Position numbers and translations under genes: made by a program. A stretch of 64,000 bases of DNA from Takakia lepidozioides (Eukaryota; Streptophyta; Takakiopsida; Takakiales; Takakiaceae), in NCBI GenBank assembly GCA_030704615.1, contig CM060734.1, forward strand, positions 31,202,042 through 31,266,041. Reading direction: 5' to 3'. The notes below the pieces were generated by a model. That model saw nothing but the letters and a program-made list of their open reading frames with translations, ran no database searches and was not told where the DNA came from. Below are positions 35,559 to 45,299 of this stretch, in pieces. How positions within the stretch are numbered: the first letter of the stretch is position 1; each line of letters starts with the position of its first letter.

Positions 35559-36550
35559 CCGGAAAAGAAGTGGGATAGGCCACGCGGCGACAATGGCACG
35601 TGGAAATCGAAGGGAGGGCCTTCACACGTCAAGGCGGCACCCGGTGCTTCGAAAAGAAAAGTGGGTGGAGCGGCTTATGGCGGACAGAAGGCGACCTTTG
35701 ATGGAGTGTGTTTCAATTGCGGGGAGCCCGGGCACATGGCAAAGAAGTGCACGAAACCTCGACAATTGAACATGACTCGGGCAACCACGGAGCTGTCGGA
35801 AGATACCATCAGTTGCTTGGTGGAAGCGGTGGTCACCAGGACTTGCAAGGTAGACAACTATTCTTGTGAGTTGTATCAGGAAACTGGCGCCCTGCGTAAA
35901 GGGAGTCAGTTATTGTTCGTGGATGGGATAATATCCGGAACTAACGTGTCGTTGTTGGTGGACACAGGAGCGTCGCACTCCTTCATGAAGCCGGCAGCGG
36001 CGCGAAAGTTGGGACTCCCGACAAGTGACGTGGGGGCCTCTATTGAGGTGCGTTCTGCCAAAGGAGAACCACAGTTGGCGACAAGGTTGGCGTTCCTCTT
36101 CAACTGGGGAGTTGGGAGGGACGTGAGAATTTCACCATCTGCGAGATCGATGGAGTGGATCTCATTTTGGGGACGACCTTTTTGAGCAAATCCGGAGCGG
36201 TCATAGATGGCCGCAAGAGAGTAGTCACGCTGCCATGTGGGAATGGTGGCGAGGTCTTACGAGCGTCGGAAACGCCCAAATCCGTGGGAGGGCGAATAAA
36301 CCTTCTGTCAGCAAGGGAGTGGGCCGTGGAGGAGGCACACGAGCCCCAGTTTTTGCTTTACATTAGAGAAGTGAAGAGAGAAGGCGATGGGGAGCCGAGC
36401 CCAGATTGGATCAAGGGGATTTTGGAGAAATACCAGGATGTGATGTCGGAGGATTTACCAAACAGCTTGCCACCGCGAAGAGGAGTTGACCACAAGATTG
36501 AGGTGATACCGGGATCGGAACCGCCTGCCAAGGTAGCTAGTGGAGAGTAG
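35559..36550 (+). pseudogene. gypsy zinc knuckle, protease and linker to RT
   Basis: In the gag frame, CFNCGEPGHMAKKC (35708-35750) is the CX2CX4HX4C nucleic-acid-binding knuckle. LLVDTGASHSFM (DTGA near 35961) is the aspartic protease active site. A shift near 36100-36150 moves to the frame 36155-36550 (GTTFLSKSG, then DHKIEVIPGSEPPAK), which should run into RT but meets the inversion breakpoint and stops at 36550. Confidence 0.9.
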
Positions 36551-37308
36551 AGTCAAGTGTGGGGTTCGGCCGACTTCCTCCAAGTCCCGGCCAGGGGTGG
36601 AGCCTCTCAAGCTCCTCCCAGTGCACTCTTCTTGGCTTTCTTCAAGGTCAAGGAACGATCCTCCCCGAGGATCGAATCGCCTTACTGCAACAACATTGCT
36701 TGCGATCGCTCCTGATGCCGCTTTTGGCATCACTTTGCGCAAGGGTTCACCTCGAACTCCCTTTGACTAGGAAGATAACCTTGAACCAACCACGCGCCCC
36801 AATCACTACAATTGGGTCCGTCTTGGAATGCTGGCCTGAGGTACGGGAACACGCCGAAGCCGCACTACGACTTCGTCCCGAGGCTACACGATTTATAGTA
36901 CGTGAACGGAAGCACATAGCTTCCACGTTAGCCCACACTACAATGCAACCACCTCGGTAGCGCTGTTATAGTACGCGCACGCGCCAGATGCGCACTAGCA
37001 CGTGAACTCCCAAAGAAGGCGCATGTTTCCTTGCCCTTTGGATGGGAGTCACCCGATTTCGGCACTGCGCAAACACACGATTAACCCAATTTACCTCTCC
37101 CACTTTTATAAGCTAGCATACATTCTACACAGTAGCCAACCACACCATGCATCACCATTCCAAACAAAATAGGACACACAACATTTGGAACCCATTTCCT
37201 TTATAACAAATTTTTGTACAATACAAGTTTTTGCAATCGGATTCCTGAGCTAGCTAAGCCGGGCTAAGCATGCATTTCCTCCCCCACACTCCAAGGTTGA
37301 TGTCCCCA
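36535..37308 (-). other. Inverted gypsy 3' UTR
   Basis: On the minus strand this follows the chromodomain stop and matches 691-1434 of copy 1. It ends at the inversion junction at about 36536-36568, where a 31-bp block (TAGCTAGTGGAGAG to GTGTGGGG) separates it from the protease-side sequence. Confidence 0.8.
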
Positions 37309-38918
37309 TCAACGCTTCTTCCGCTTTTGAGGTCGCCCTTCGAAAACTGCAACCGCCTCGGATGCGTTTCCCATTTCTGAGGCACTTACCCAAGATGCCT
37401 CCACATGATGATAGCCCTTCCATTTGATGAGATACTCCGTTTCTCGGTTCTTGAACCTCCTCGACTTAAGTACTGCCTCCACCTCGTACTCAGGTTCATT
37501 TTCATGATCCAACAGCACAGGTGGCGGACGCAACACTTGATGTCGATTCGGACGCGCTTCATCTTTGAAGTAAGGCTTCAAAAAGGAGACGTGAAATACT
37601 GGATGCACCTTGCTGTTTGCCGGCAGCTCCAATTCATACACATCCTCATTCATAACCTTCCGGATGCGAAAAGGTCCCGCATACGGAGGTACGAACTTTG
37701 GACTCACTTCCGGAGGTAGTCGGAAATTCTTGATGTTCAACCAGACCTCCGTGCCTGCCTCAAACTTCACTTCCCTCCGCTTCCGATTCGCCTGCCTTTC
37801 ATACCGTTTCCTAGCTTTGGCAATGTTGTACTTTGCGAGCTTCAACAAACGCTCGCGTTCTTCTAGTACCGCCGCTACCACCGGTTCCTCAACGTCCTGG
37901 GCGGCCCAACTTGTCGGCACCAGAGGTGCTTTTCCATAGACCAATACAAAAGGGGAAACTCCCGTTGCGGAGTGTTCTGTGTTATTATAACAGAACTCTG
38001 CCGCGTCTAAGTGTTCCACCCAGTCTGTTTGGTCTGCCGACACGTAATTCCGCAAGATCTGCTTCACTACGGAATTCACTCTTTCTGTTTGGCCGTCGGT
38101 CGTAGGTCGGAAGGCGGTGCTCATCTTCAGCCTCGTCCCCATCTTCTTCCAAAGTGCCCTCCAAAATTTACTCGTAAACTTTGGATCGCGGTCCGAGACA
38201 ATATCCTTTGGGACTCCATGATGCTTTAAGACGTGGGCGAAGTAAAGTCGCCCTGTTTCCTGCGTCGTTGCCGTCTCCTTGGTGGGGATGAAATGACCCA
38301 TTTTACTGAACCTATCCACCACCACCATGATTGCATCGAATCCTTTTGACAGTGGCATAGCAGTCATGAAATCCATCGAGACGCTTTCCCAAGTCCCCTC
38401 TGGAATCGGCAAGGGTTGTAACAGCCCCGCTTGCTTTTTGTACTCGCTCCGGTTTTGTTGGCATGTGGTGCATGTCTTGACATACTCCTCTGCCTCTTCC
38501 CTCAGTTTGGGCCAGAAATACTCTTCTTCAAGAGTGCCGCAGTGCGCTTGGCTCCGCCGTGGCCCGCAAGCGGGCTATCATGGCGTTCTCTCAAGAGGCT
38601 ATCTCTGATCCCTCCCTTCGGCACGTAGAGACGCTTTTGCTTATACCGGAGCAATCCATTTTGCAAGTGGAACTGCGATTTAACCCCCATCCTCAAGTCC
38701 TGCATCACGGACTTCGCCAGCTCATCATTCCGGCAAGCCTTCCGGATCTTCCTTTGGAGCGCCGTCTCGCCCTTGTACACCAACAAGAGCTGCTGCTTTC
38801 TACTTAAAGCATCGGCTACCACGTTGTCTCGTCCCGGTTTGTACTGGATATCCACGACGAACACTGCCAAAGTATCTTGCCACCTAAGTTGTTTGGGGAC
38901 AACTTGGGCTGCGTGCAA
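37309..38918 (-). pseudogene. gypsy integrase and chromodomain (inverted)
   Basis: The frame 38918-38502 ends in the integrase N-terminal region (HDSPLAGHGGAKRTAALLKK), then shifts. The frame 38412-37309 carries the catalytic core (SMDFMTAMPLS, SDRDPKF, TDGQTERVN; D, D and E present), the GPFRI tail and an intact chromodomain (YLIKWKGYHHVEASWV). The second piece, of 367 codons, is unbroken and lacks the stop found in copy 1. Confidence 0.93.
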
Positions 38919-39615
38919 AATACTTCACTGTGACATTGTCCATGAACACCTTCATTGGGTTGGAACCAACATAGTGGCGCCAAAGCTCAAGACAGTGCAC
39001 CACCGCCTTCATCTCTTTCTCGTGCGTCGGCCACCGTCGCTCCACTTCATTCAGTTTCTTACTTTCGTAAGCCACTGGACGTCCATCTTGCATCAGTACA
39101 CCCCCAATCGCGAAGTCCGACGCATCTGTATGTATCTCGAACGGACGATCGAACTCCGGGATTTTCAAGACTGGAGCTTCCGCCATCCGCTGCTTCAATT
39201 CAGCAAAAGCTTGGCCACACAAGGTGTTTCCATACCCAGACTTTGATTTACACAGAAGGTCTGACAACGGCCCCGCGATCTTGGCGAAATTTCTCACATA
39301 CTTCCGGTAATAGGAGGCGAGTCCTAGGAAGGATCGCACTCCCGGGACCGAAGTCGGAGGCTCCCAGTCCAAGATCGCCCTCACCTTTCTGTCATCCATT
39401 TTGATCCCATCCTGTGTAATCACATGCCCCAGGACTCCACTTTTGTGACCCCGAATTCGCACTTTGAAGCTTTGGCATACAACTTCCCTTCTCGCAATTT
39501 TGGACACCCTTTTCAGGTGCTCCAGGTGCTCCTCCTTTGTTTTCGAGTACACCAAGATGTCGTCGATGTACACGATCACAAAGTCATCCAACCACTCCTG
39601 AAAAAGGCTGTTCAT
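38884..39615 (-). pseudogene. gypsy RT C-terminal half and RNase H (inverted)
   Basis: VIVYIDDILVYS (YIDD near 39560-39572) is the RT catalytic motif. FLGLASYYRKYVRNFAKIA is the connection, and HTDASDFAIGGVL (near 39120) starts RNase H. The frame ends at 38884, overlapping the next frame, so one shift lies there. Confidence 0.92.
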
Positions 39616-40003
39616 CAGCGTGCTAAATGTCGTTGGTGCATTGGTGAGCCCATCACCAAGAACTCATATGAACCATACCTTGTCCTGCACGCGGTCTTCT
39701 CCTCATCTCCTTCCGCCACCCGAATTTGATGATAGCCGGAGCGCAAGTCGATCCGGCTGAAATACTTCGCTCCTGCCAACCGGTCGAAAAGGTCGTCGAT
39801 CCTTGCAAAGGGTACGGTTTTAATAGTCACCTTATTCAAAGCCCTGTAATCGACACACATCCGCAGCGTCCCATCCTTCTTGTCTGCGAATAGCACTGGG
39901 GCTCCGTAAGGTGACTACTCGATCGGACGTACCCCTTTGACATTAGATCCTTGAGCTGAGTTTTCAGCTCGACCAACTCCCTATGGCTCAACCGGTAGGG
40001 TCG
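39615..40003 (-). pseudogene. gypsy RT N-terminal part (inverted)
   Basis: It begins NRPYRLSHRELVELKTQL at the right-hand inversion breakpoint, then [17 protein letters not shown] and [16 protein letters not shown] small deletion near YEFLVM removes the usual PF and shifts the frame into the next piece. Another shift lies near 39900. Confidence 0.9.
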
Positions 40004-40130
40004 GTTCTTTGCCATGGGACGCCATGGTACGGAAACAAACTCCTTGATGTGGGACGCCACAACTTGGATGTTCGTTTCTACAAAATGGACAAGTCGATGA
40101 GGACATCGACTCCCTGTTGGTAGGGGTGTG
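40004..40130 (+). other. gypsy polypurine-tract region, normal orientation
   Basis: It matches 1469-1595 of copy 1 in the same orientation and ends GGTAGGGGTGTG before the 3' LTR, so the inversion stops short of the end of the element. Confidence 0.8.
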
Positions 40131-40857
40131 TGTCGCGGCCCTTTGCCTTGAGGGCAGGGGGTCGGGACAACATGAGGGGCTGCCCCTGTGGTGGAGGCAG
40201 CGGCAGCGATAGGTATGGGGGGGGGCTGAAGCACCCTTGAGTGCCCAAGGCACTCAAGGAGGCGGAGGCGCTCACTAGGTGGAGCCCCGCACACCGGGTT
40301 GCGGTGGGGGTGGCTCCACAAAGGGTGGTGGTAGCTTAGCGGGACTTAGTGGGGGTGGCATAGGACTCATCATGGGGGCGGAGACCTCGTGGTGGGAGTC
40401 GTGGGGAGTCTTGGACTCATCACGGTCCATAGGGCCGTGGTGAGTGGGCCAAGACTCCCGTGATCATCACCGGAAGTCGAGGGTTCGTGGTGGTTCACCA
40501 TAAAATGGCATGGCTGGTTGGTGAAACCCCTGCGACAGCTACAGAAGTATATATAAGGGAAGTAGTAACCCCGAGAACGGTGCAAGCCCGTTGGTGACCA
40601 AAAACTAGTGAGTAAGCGAGCAAGCCGGAAAAGCGACCAAAGAGTGGGGAGCTGTTCCGGACTGCCAACTACCAAAGGAATTCCCGCTAATTCCAAATCG
40701 GTGGAGGGTTCTTTGGGAGAACAAAGGGGGACCGTTATGCCCCGGTGAGCAGCCGAAGCTCCAAGTTGGCCTGGCGGCCAGGTTGGGAGTCAGGCGCGCG
40801 CATCAAAGCGAGTAACTATGACTTGAGGGGGAGCTTACCGAAGTGAGGTGCGCGACA
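40131..40857 (+). repeat. gypsy 3' LTR (727 bp)
   Basis: TGTCGCGG to GCGCGACA, TATATATAAGGG near 40549-40560. It keeps the 28-bp stretch missing from the 5' LTR, as does the LTR of copy 1, so that change is a deletion in the 5' LTR. Confidence 0.95.
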
Positions 40858-41440
40858 CCTGTTGCGGCGTATAATCTGGAGGTTCGTCCGCCTTTCCTCT
40901 TTCTTCCACCTCGTCGTTTCCGTCCAACCGTATGATGTCCTGCCCCTGATGAATATACAAGTCTGGGATATCAGAGAACATGTATAGTCTAGTACGCTGT
41001 CTCGCAGTGGCAGTTTGCCAATCCACTGGTCGCAATAAAATCAACTATGTTACAACATGGCCGCAAATAAATATGGGACCTTCTTGTTGACGAGCGGTTG
41101 ACCCCACAATGTTGTATGTACTTCCTCTACCCTATGGCGGAAATGCGGGTTGGCGCAGGAATGCAAGCTAGCTTGATTTTGTTTGGTTTGTGGATCATGC
41201 ATATCTATGGGCCACAAACGATTTATGTGACACCAGTCCACAAATTTCCTGCAGTCACCAAGCGACCACCGCTGCCCCAATTGCAACCTCCAAACTTCCC
41301 AATTTGGTTCCGCAAGAATGTTGGGGTCATTATATATGTTCCAACGAAGTTCGTGTTGGCCCTTTGGTTTTTTTTATTGGAGGTTCAGGTTCATTATCGT
41401 CATCCCTAGGATGACCTCCTCTGTCTTCCTTCTCCGCCAT

Positions 41441-41869
41441 TTATGGCTCTGGCTTACCCCTACTCGACAAGTGTTTGCTAAGAAAAATGCTCTCCCAACA
41501 CTCCTAAATCGTACCAATCCTACTCCCTAATGAAATCATCCCCAAAGTAGTACTAGAGGCACGTGTCACTTCTTCCGCAGTTCTAAGTGATATGACGCAA
41601 TGGGCAATGAAAAAAAACGTGGGTGCCAGAGGAGGGCTTCCCGGGAGGTACTCAACATCGTTTCGTAGAAACCAACGGCCCAAAATACCCCCACCCAACC
41701 AATAGCACCCCTCTCCACTTGGACTCAATGACAAGGAATGCAACATCCCATCGCCACCAAGTCCTGGTGTGGAGAGAAAAGTGAGGGAGAGAAGGCCCCA
41801 AGGCCTTATAAGCCCCCCCCTCCACACTCGGGGCGCGCGCTGTCATCATGACTACACACGCTAGTAATA
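41441..41869 (-). promoter_or_regulatory. TATA promoter and leader of the RING gene
   Basis: On the minus strand a GCGCGCGCC motif (about 41832-41839) precedes CTTATAAG (41805-41812), then pyrimidine-rich DNA and about 365 bp of leader to ATG 41440. The 51-bp palindrome array lies directly upstream. This mirrors the arrangement at 25166-25965. Confidence 0.45.
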
Positions 41870-42005
41870 GCTGCGACCGCCAGTAGGGGGTGGTCGCATC
41901 ATTTTTTCTTTTCTTTATTAGGTACGACCACCAGTAGGGGGTGGTCGCAGAATTTTTATTTTTTTAATAGGTGCGACCACCAGCAAGGGGGTGGTTGCAA
42001 ATTTT
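41870..42005 (+). repeat. 51-bp palindromic satellite, three units
   Basis: Units at about 41870, 41921 and 41970, of the form GGTGCGACCACCAGTAGG then GGTGGTCGCA plus a T-rich spacer. The T-rich strand is the plus strand, as in the array at 25166, so the two arrays are direct and not inverted copies. Confidence 0.88.
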
Positions 42006-42329
42006 TTTAATTTTTTAACCAAGGGATCCACTCCTCCCTCATCCTCACACCCAAAACCCTGACCACAGACTTAAGGTTGAACGAAGAACACTAGTGTACT
42101 TGGTAGATTTGTCAAGAGCAATAGAAGTTAGAACAGAATGCGATGGCCCAACACTACGGCATCAATCCAAGTGGATCAATGCACCATGTAGTATTGTGCT
42201 TTTCGACAATTTGCTGCAGTGGCTCTGGTGAAAGCCACAAAAGCAAACGGTCCGCACCCTCCTTTTGGGCTTACACTCTTGCTCAAGGAATAGAGAACAT
42301 TCATTTGCCACAAAAGAAGACCTTCCTCC

Positions 42330-43722
42330 TTATGGCAAACGATATTCTGGAAAAAAAAATAATGTCCTTGCAGATGGCGGAAGGTCTCATTACTCTAATA
42401 TTTAAGAAAGGGGATAGAGAAGATATGGCCAACTACCGGCCAATCACTTTGCTAAACTCAACTTACAAGATTATCGCAAAGACCCTGGCCTTGAGGTTGC
42501 AGCCCCTCCTGCCGAAAATTATTAGGAAGGAGCAAACTGGCTTTCTCAAAGATTGCATGATCTTAGACAACATCCTGCTGGCCCATGAGGCCCTCCACAG
42601 AGCATAAATAAACAGCCAGCCACTGGCCTTCTTAATGCTGGATTTTGAAAAGGCCTTTGACTCCATTGATTGGACCTTTCTGGAAGGGGCTATGGAGAAA
42701 TCAGGGCTGGGGGGGCCTTTCCTGACATGGGTCCGTATCCTCTTGCATGCAGCATCCAGCAAGGTCATCGTTAATGGGATTATATCTAAGCCCTTCCACA
42801 TTTCCAGATCGGTGCAGCAGGGTTGCCCCCTGGCACCCTTCCTCTTCCTCATAGCAGCGGACTCGTTGGGTCACATGTTGCACTACAGGCAAGACATTAT
42901 TGGCCTTCACTTGCCCACGCTGACCCCGGAGATGCTGAAACTCTCAATATACGCAGATGACACTACTCTATTATTGGACAATTCCACAAAGGCCAACATT
43001 GACAAGGCACTCCAAATTCTCCACACCTTCTGCTTGGCTACTGGGCTCAAGGTCAACTGGAAAAAATCCATGGGCATTTTGTCCAAGCTGCATAATGAAG
43101 CAACAACAACCCACTGTCAGTCATGGGGGGCAGATATAGGACTTGGATGGCTGCAAGAGGGCCGAATACACAAGCTGCTAGGGCATCAAATAGGCCTGAA
43201 CATGTCAAATCATGACCGCTTCAAGGATGTGCTTGCAAGGCTCAAGAAAAACCTGGCTTCCTGGAGTGCTGCAATGCTCTCCATTGTGGGAAGAGCATTA
43301 GTTGCCAACCAGGTTTTGGAGGCATCCATGTGGTTTTCTGCGGCAGTTTGGGACCCAGATGAGGCCATGGTCAAGGAAATTAAGGCGCTCATTCGAAATT
43401 TCAATATGGGGAGCGGCCCCATCAAGAAGGGCTTTGCTCTCATGGGATCAATTGTGCCAAAAGAAAAGAAAAAAAATGGACTAGTTATTATTGACCCCCT
43501 CGGCGCAGTTTAAGGCACTGTTGGCAAAGTGGATCCCAAGAGCCATCAAGCATAGAAACACTCCATGGAGCAAGCTCATACAACCCTACCTCATGGGGTC
43601 GATCCCCACATCCTCAAGCCTATGGGCTCAATCCTTGAGATGGATTGTTCAAGGCAAAAACAAAGCTGTTTCTCTGGGCTCCAAGCCATGGCAGTCTATA
43701 TGGAGGGCCTGGCACGGCATCC
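42330..43722 (+). pseudogene. LINE ORF2 reverse transcriptase core
   Basis: AEGLITLIFKKGDRED, NYRPITLLN, LDFEKAFDSIDW, QQGCPLAPFLF and IYADDTTLL (YADD is the catalytic motif, near 42950) are the ordered RT blocks of a plant L1-type element. The rest runs to WIPRAIKHRNTPWSKL and the SLRWIVQGK region at about 43720. TAA at 42605-42607 and a shift near 43490-43513 break it. Sense sequence stops at about 43722, where the minus-strand piece begins. The endonuclease and the zinc-binding tail are missing. Confidence 0.9.
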
Positions 43723-44312
43723 CCAATTGTTTGCCATAGTGCTTTAAAAAGTTCAATTGGGAGACCATCTAGTCCTGGCGATTTTTGGGATGCCAAAGAG
43801 TTGACCGCCTGCCCCAATTCATACACTGACAGGGGGGCCGCCAGGTTTGAATTGTCCAGCTGAGAGATCGAGCAGGGGATGTGGTGCAGCAGGGCCGCTG
43901 TTGCATCTTGTTTCTACTGCGAAGCATCTTGCCTTTGAAACAGAGCTTGAAAATATGAGGCTGCCACTTCTGCCATGATTTTTGGCTTATCTACCAAATG
44001 TCCATCTGCATCTCGCAAAGCTGGGACCATTGTGGCAGCTCTCCGCTGCGCAACCTTGACAAAGAAATGTCTATTCATCTTTTCCCCTTTGAGTCTCCAA
44101 TTAACTCCGGCTTTGACTCTAGAGAATTGCTCTTTGGCATGTAACAGCGTGGAGAGATTTCTCTTGGCATCCTTGTATGCAGTTATGGTGTGCTCTCCCT
44201 CCAGACCCGACTGCAGCTTAAACTGGCAGACCTTCAAGCACTTAGTCAGAGCCTTTTGCCTTCTAGTATTGTCTTCTGCGAAAATTTGAGTTTCGCTCAT
44301 AGGAAAAATCAA
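43723..44312 (-). pseudogene. LINE ORF2 linker and RT start, opposite orientation
   Basis: On the minus strand, 44312-43914 reads NWRLKGEKMNRHFFVKVAQR, the region between endonuclease and RT. 43826 down to the junction reads SLASQKSPGLDGLPIELFKALWQTIGD, the first RT block, which should directly precede the plus-strand core at 42330. The two pieces are complementary in content and abut at about 43722. Confidence 0.85.
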
Positions 44313-44924
44313 ACAACCCCTATGTTTGCTTGGTCAAACATGTGAATGTCTTGTTTGAGAAAATAGCATGTTTTAAACCCCCCCCACTAAAACACTATAA
44401 CTTTCCAACTTCCATGGTGGAATATTGGGAAATTTGTGGAGATCGTGAAGGTGCCAAGTAGGCATCCATTTCTCTGGATGAAAGCACTTGGAGGTGCATT
44501 CTTGATACCATCTATTTGTAAAGCGCAAGAAACTCCATCTGAAATGTGGAAACAAAATAGGAGATAAAAGTGTCACCTTTCTCCATCCTATTATCTATCC
44601 TTATCTGATTGGTTGGGATGTGGAAGGTGAATTTATCTTAAGCTAGTTGGAGCTTATCTTATATTAAAGCTTCTAATTAGCGTCTTCGCACTTGTCTGCA
44701 TGTGGCGGGGCCCACCGTGTAGCAGAGGGGGTTGTGAAGGATGGGAGTGCCCCTACTCGGGCAAACAGGTCTGTTGATAGGTCTGCCGGGCAAGCAGGTC
44801 TGTTGTGGTAGGTTTGATGGCAACTGCTCATTTTCCCTTTGTATTTAGCCTCATCAAATAGCATCATATGGACCTTCCCATCCGAAGCACATTGAGAATC
44901 ACTGACGGTTTCTTATTGAGCCAA

Positions 44925-44955
<31 letters not shown>

Positions 44956-45205
44956 CTATTCCAGCAGCTGTGGATTCTGGAATAATATATGGCCTGTTAC
45001 ACTGGTACAAACTCAAAAGTGTAAAACTGATGTCTGATGGGTTCCTGGTTGGCATACAGAGGTCGTAAAAAACAAAATAGAAGGGAAACACCTGGGACTT
45101 AGTGACTGCTCATCACAAATCAGGGCCCTTAATTAGAGTGAAAGGAGAAAATAACTTCTTTCAAACCTCACCTCGCCATAAGGCGCCAAGCGCAAGGCTG
45201 CCAAC
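44313..45205. other. Unassigned spacer with (TA)n
   Basis: An AT dinucleotide microsatellite lies at 44925-44949 and a C-run near 44380. No gene seen. Confidence 0.5.
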
Positions 45206-45279
45206 AAGGTAGCATGATCTTAAACCTAGACTTACCTTGGTGGCACTCAGTGCTCTATCCAATTGAGCTACCTAATGGA
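45206..45279 (-). other. tRNA-like sequence, possible SINE head
   Basis: On the minus strand TAGCTCAATTGG (45270-45259) matches the tRNA box A consensus and is followed by ATAGAGC, completing a D-arm. GGTTTAAGATC (45226-45216) is a poor box B at tRNA-like spacing. The acceptor and T stems do not pair, so this is not a working tRNA. A tRNA-derived SINE or decayed tRNA copy fits better. Confidence 0.35.
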
Positions 45280-45299
45280 GGTGACATTTTTGTTGGCCT

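Larger units (their letters stand above)
33938..40857 (+). mobile_element. 6.9-kb Ty3/gypsy chromovirus with an internally inverted pol half
   Basis: It has LTRs at both ends in the same direction, a PBS after the first and a purine tract before the second. Gag, protease and the start of pol run on the plus strand (34690-36535). Reverse transcriptase, RNase H, integrase, chromodomain and 3' UTR run on the minus strand (about 40003 to 36569). The flanks CATGT (33933-33937) and CCTGT (40858-40862) differ at one base of five and fit a target duplication. The element lies in the minus-strand RING gene. Frameshifts in gag, protease and RT, and the inversion, make it non-autonomous. Copy 1 at 1-2319 is the same family. 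Confidence 0.93.
32084..41440 (-). pseudogene. RING-H2 protein gene, decayed and split by a gypsy insertion
   Basis: Read on the minus strand without the insertion (33938-40857 plus one 5-bp repeat). ATG 41440 opens an acidic then basic N-terminus (IKKTKGP). After one shift comes a Trp-rich region (41286-41050), then a frame from about 41044 to 40858 that joins in frame with 33932 onward (TPQQ to VSAARPSTSEV), followed by a Glu/Arg-rich coiled-coil-like stretch (to 33289). From 33172 lies a RING-H2 finger: CTMC, then SCGHLFHPAC, then CPDC (about 33015-32886). A Trp-rich tail runs to 32363 and, past two TAGs, to 32084. RING-H2 proteins are commonly E3 ubiquitin ligases, but that is inference here. 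Lesions: the insertion, shifts near 41350, 41045 and 33180, a TGA at 33291-33289, and two TAGs (32365, about 32305). Some shifts could be introns. Confidence 0.7.

Noticed and set aside
25166-42005. Terminal inverted repeats of a giant transposon formed by the two 51-bp arrays
   Set aside because: The T-rich strand is the plus strand in both, so they are direct copies, and no target duplication was found outside them. I kept only the weaker claim of shared architecture.
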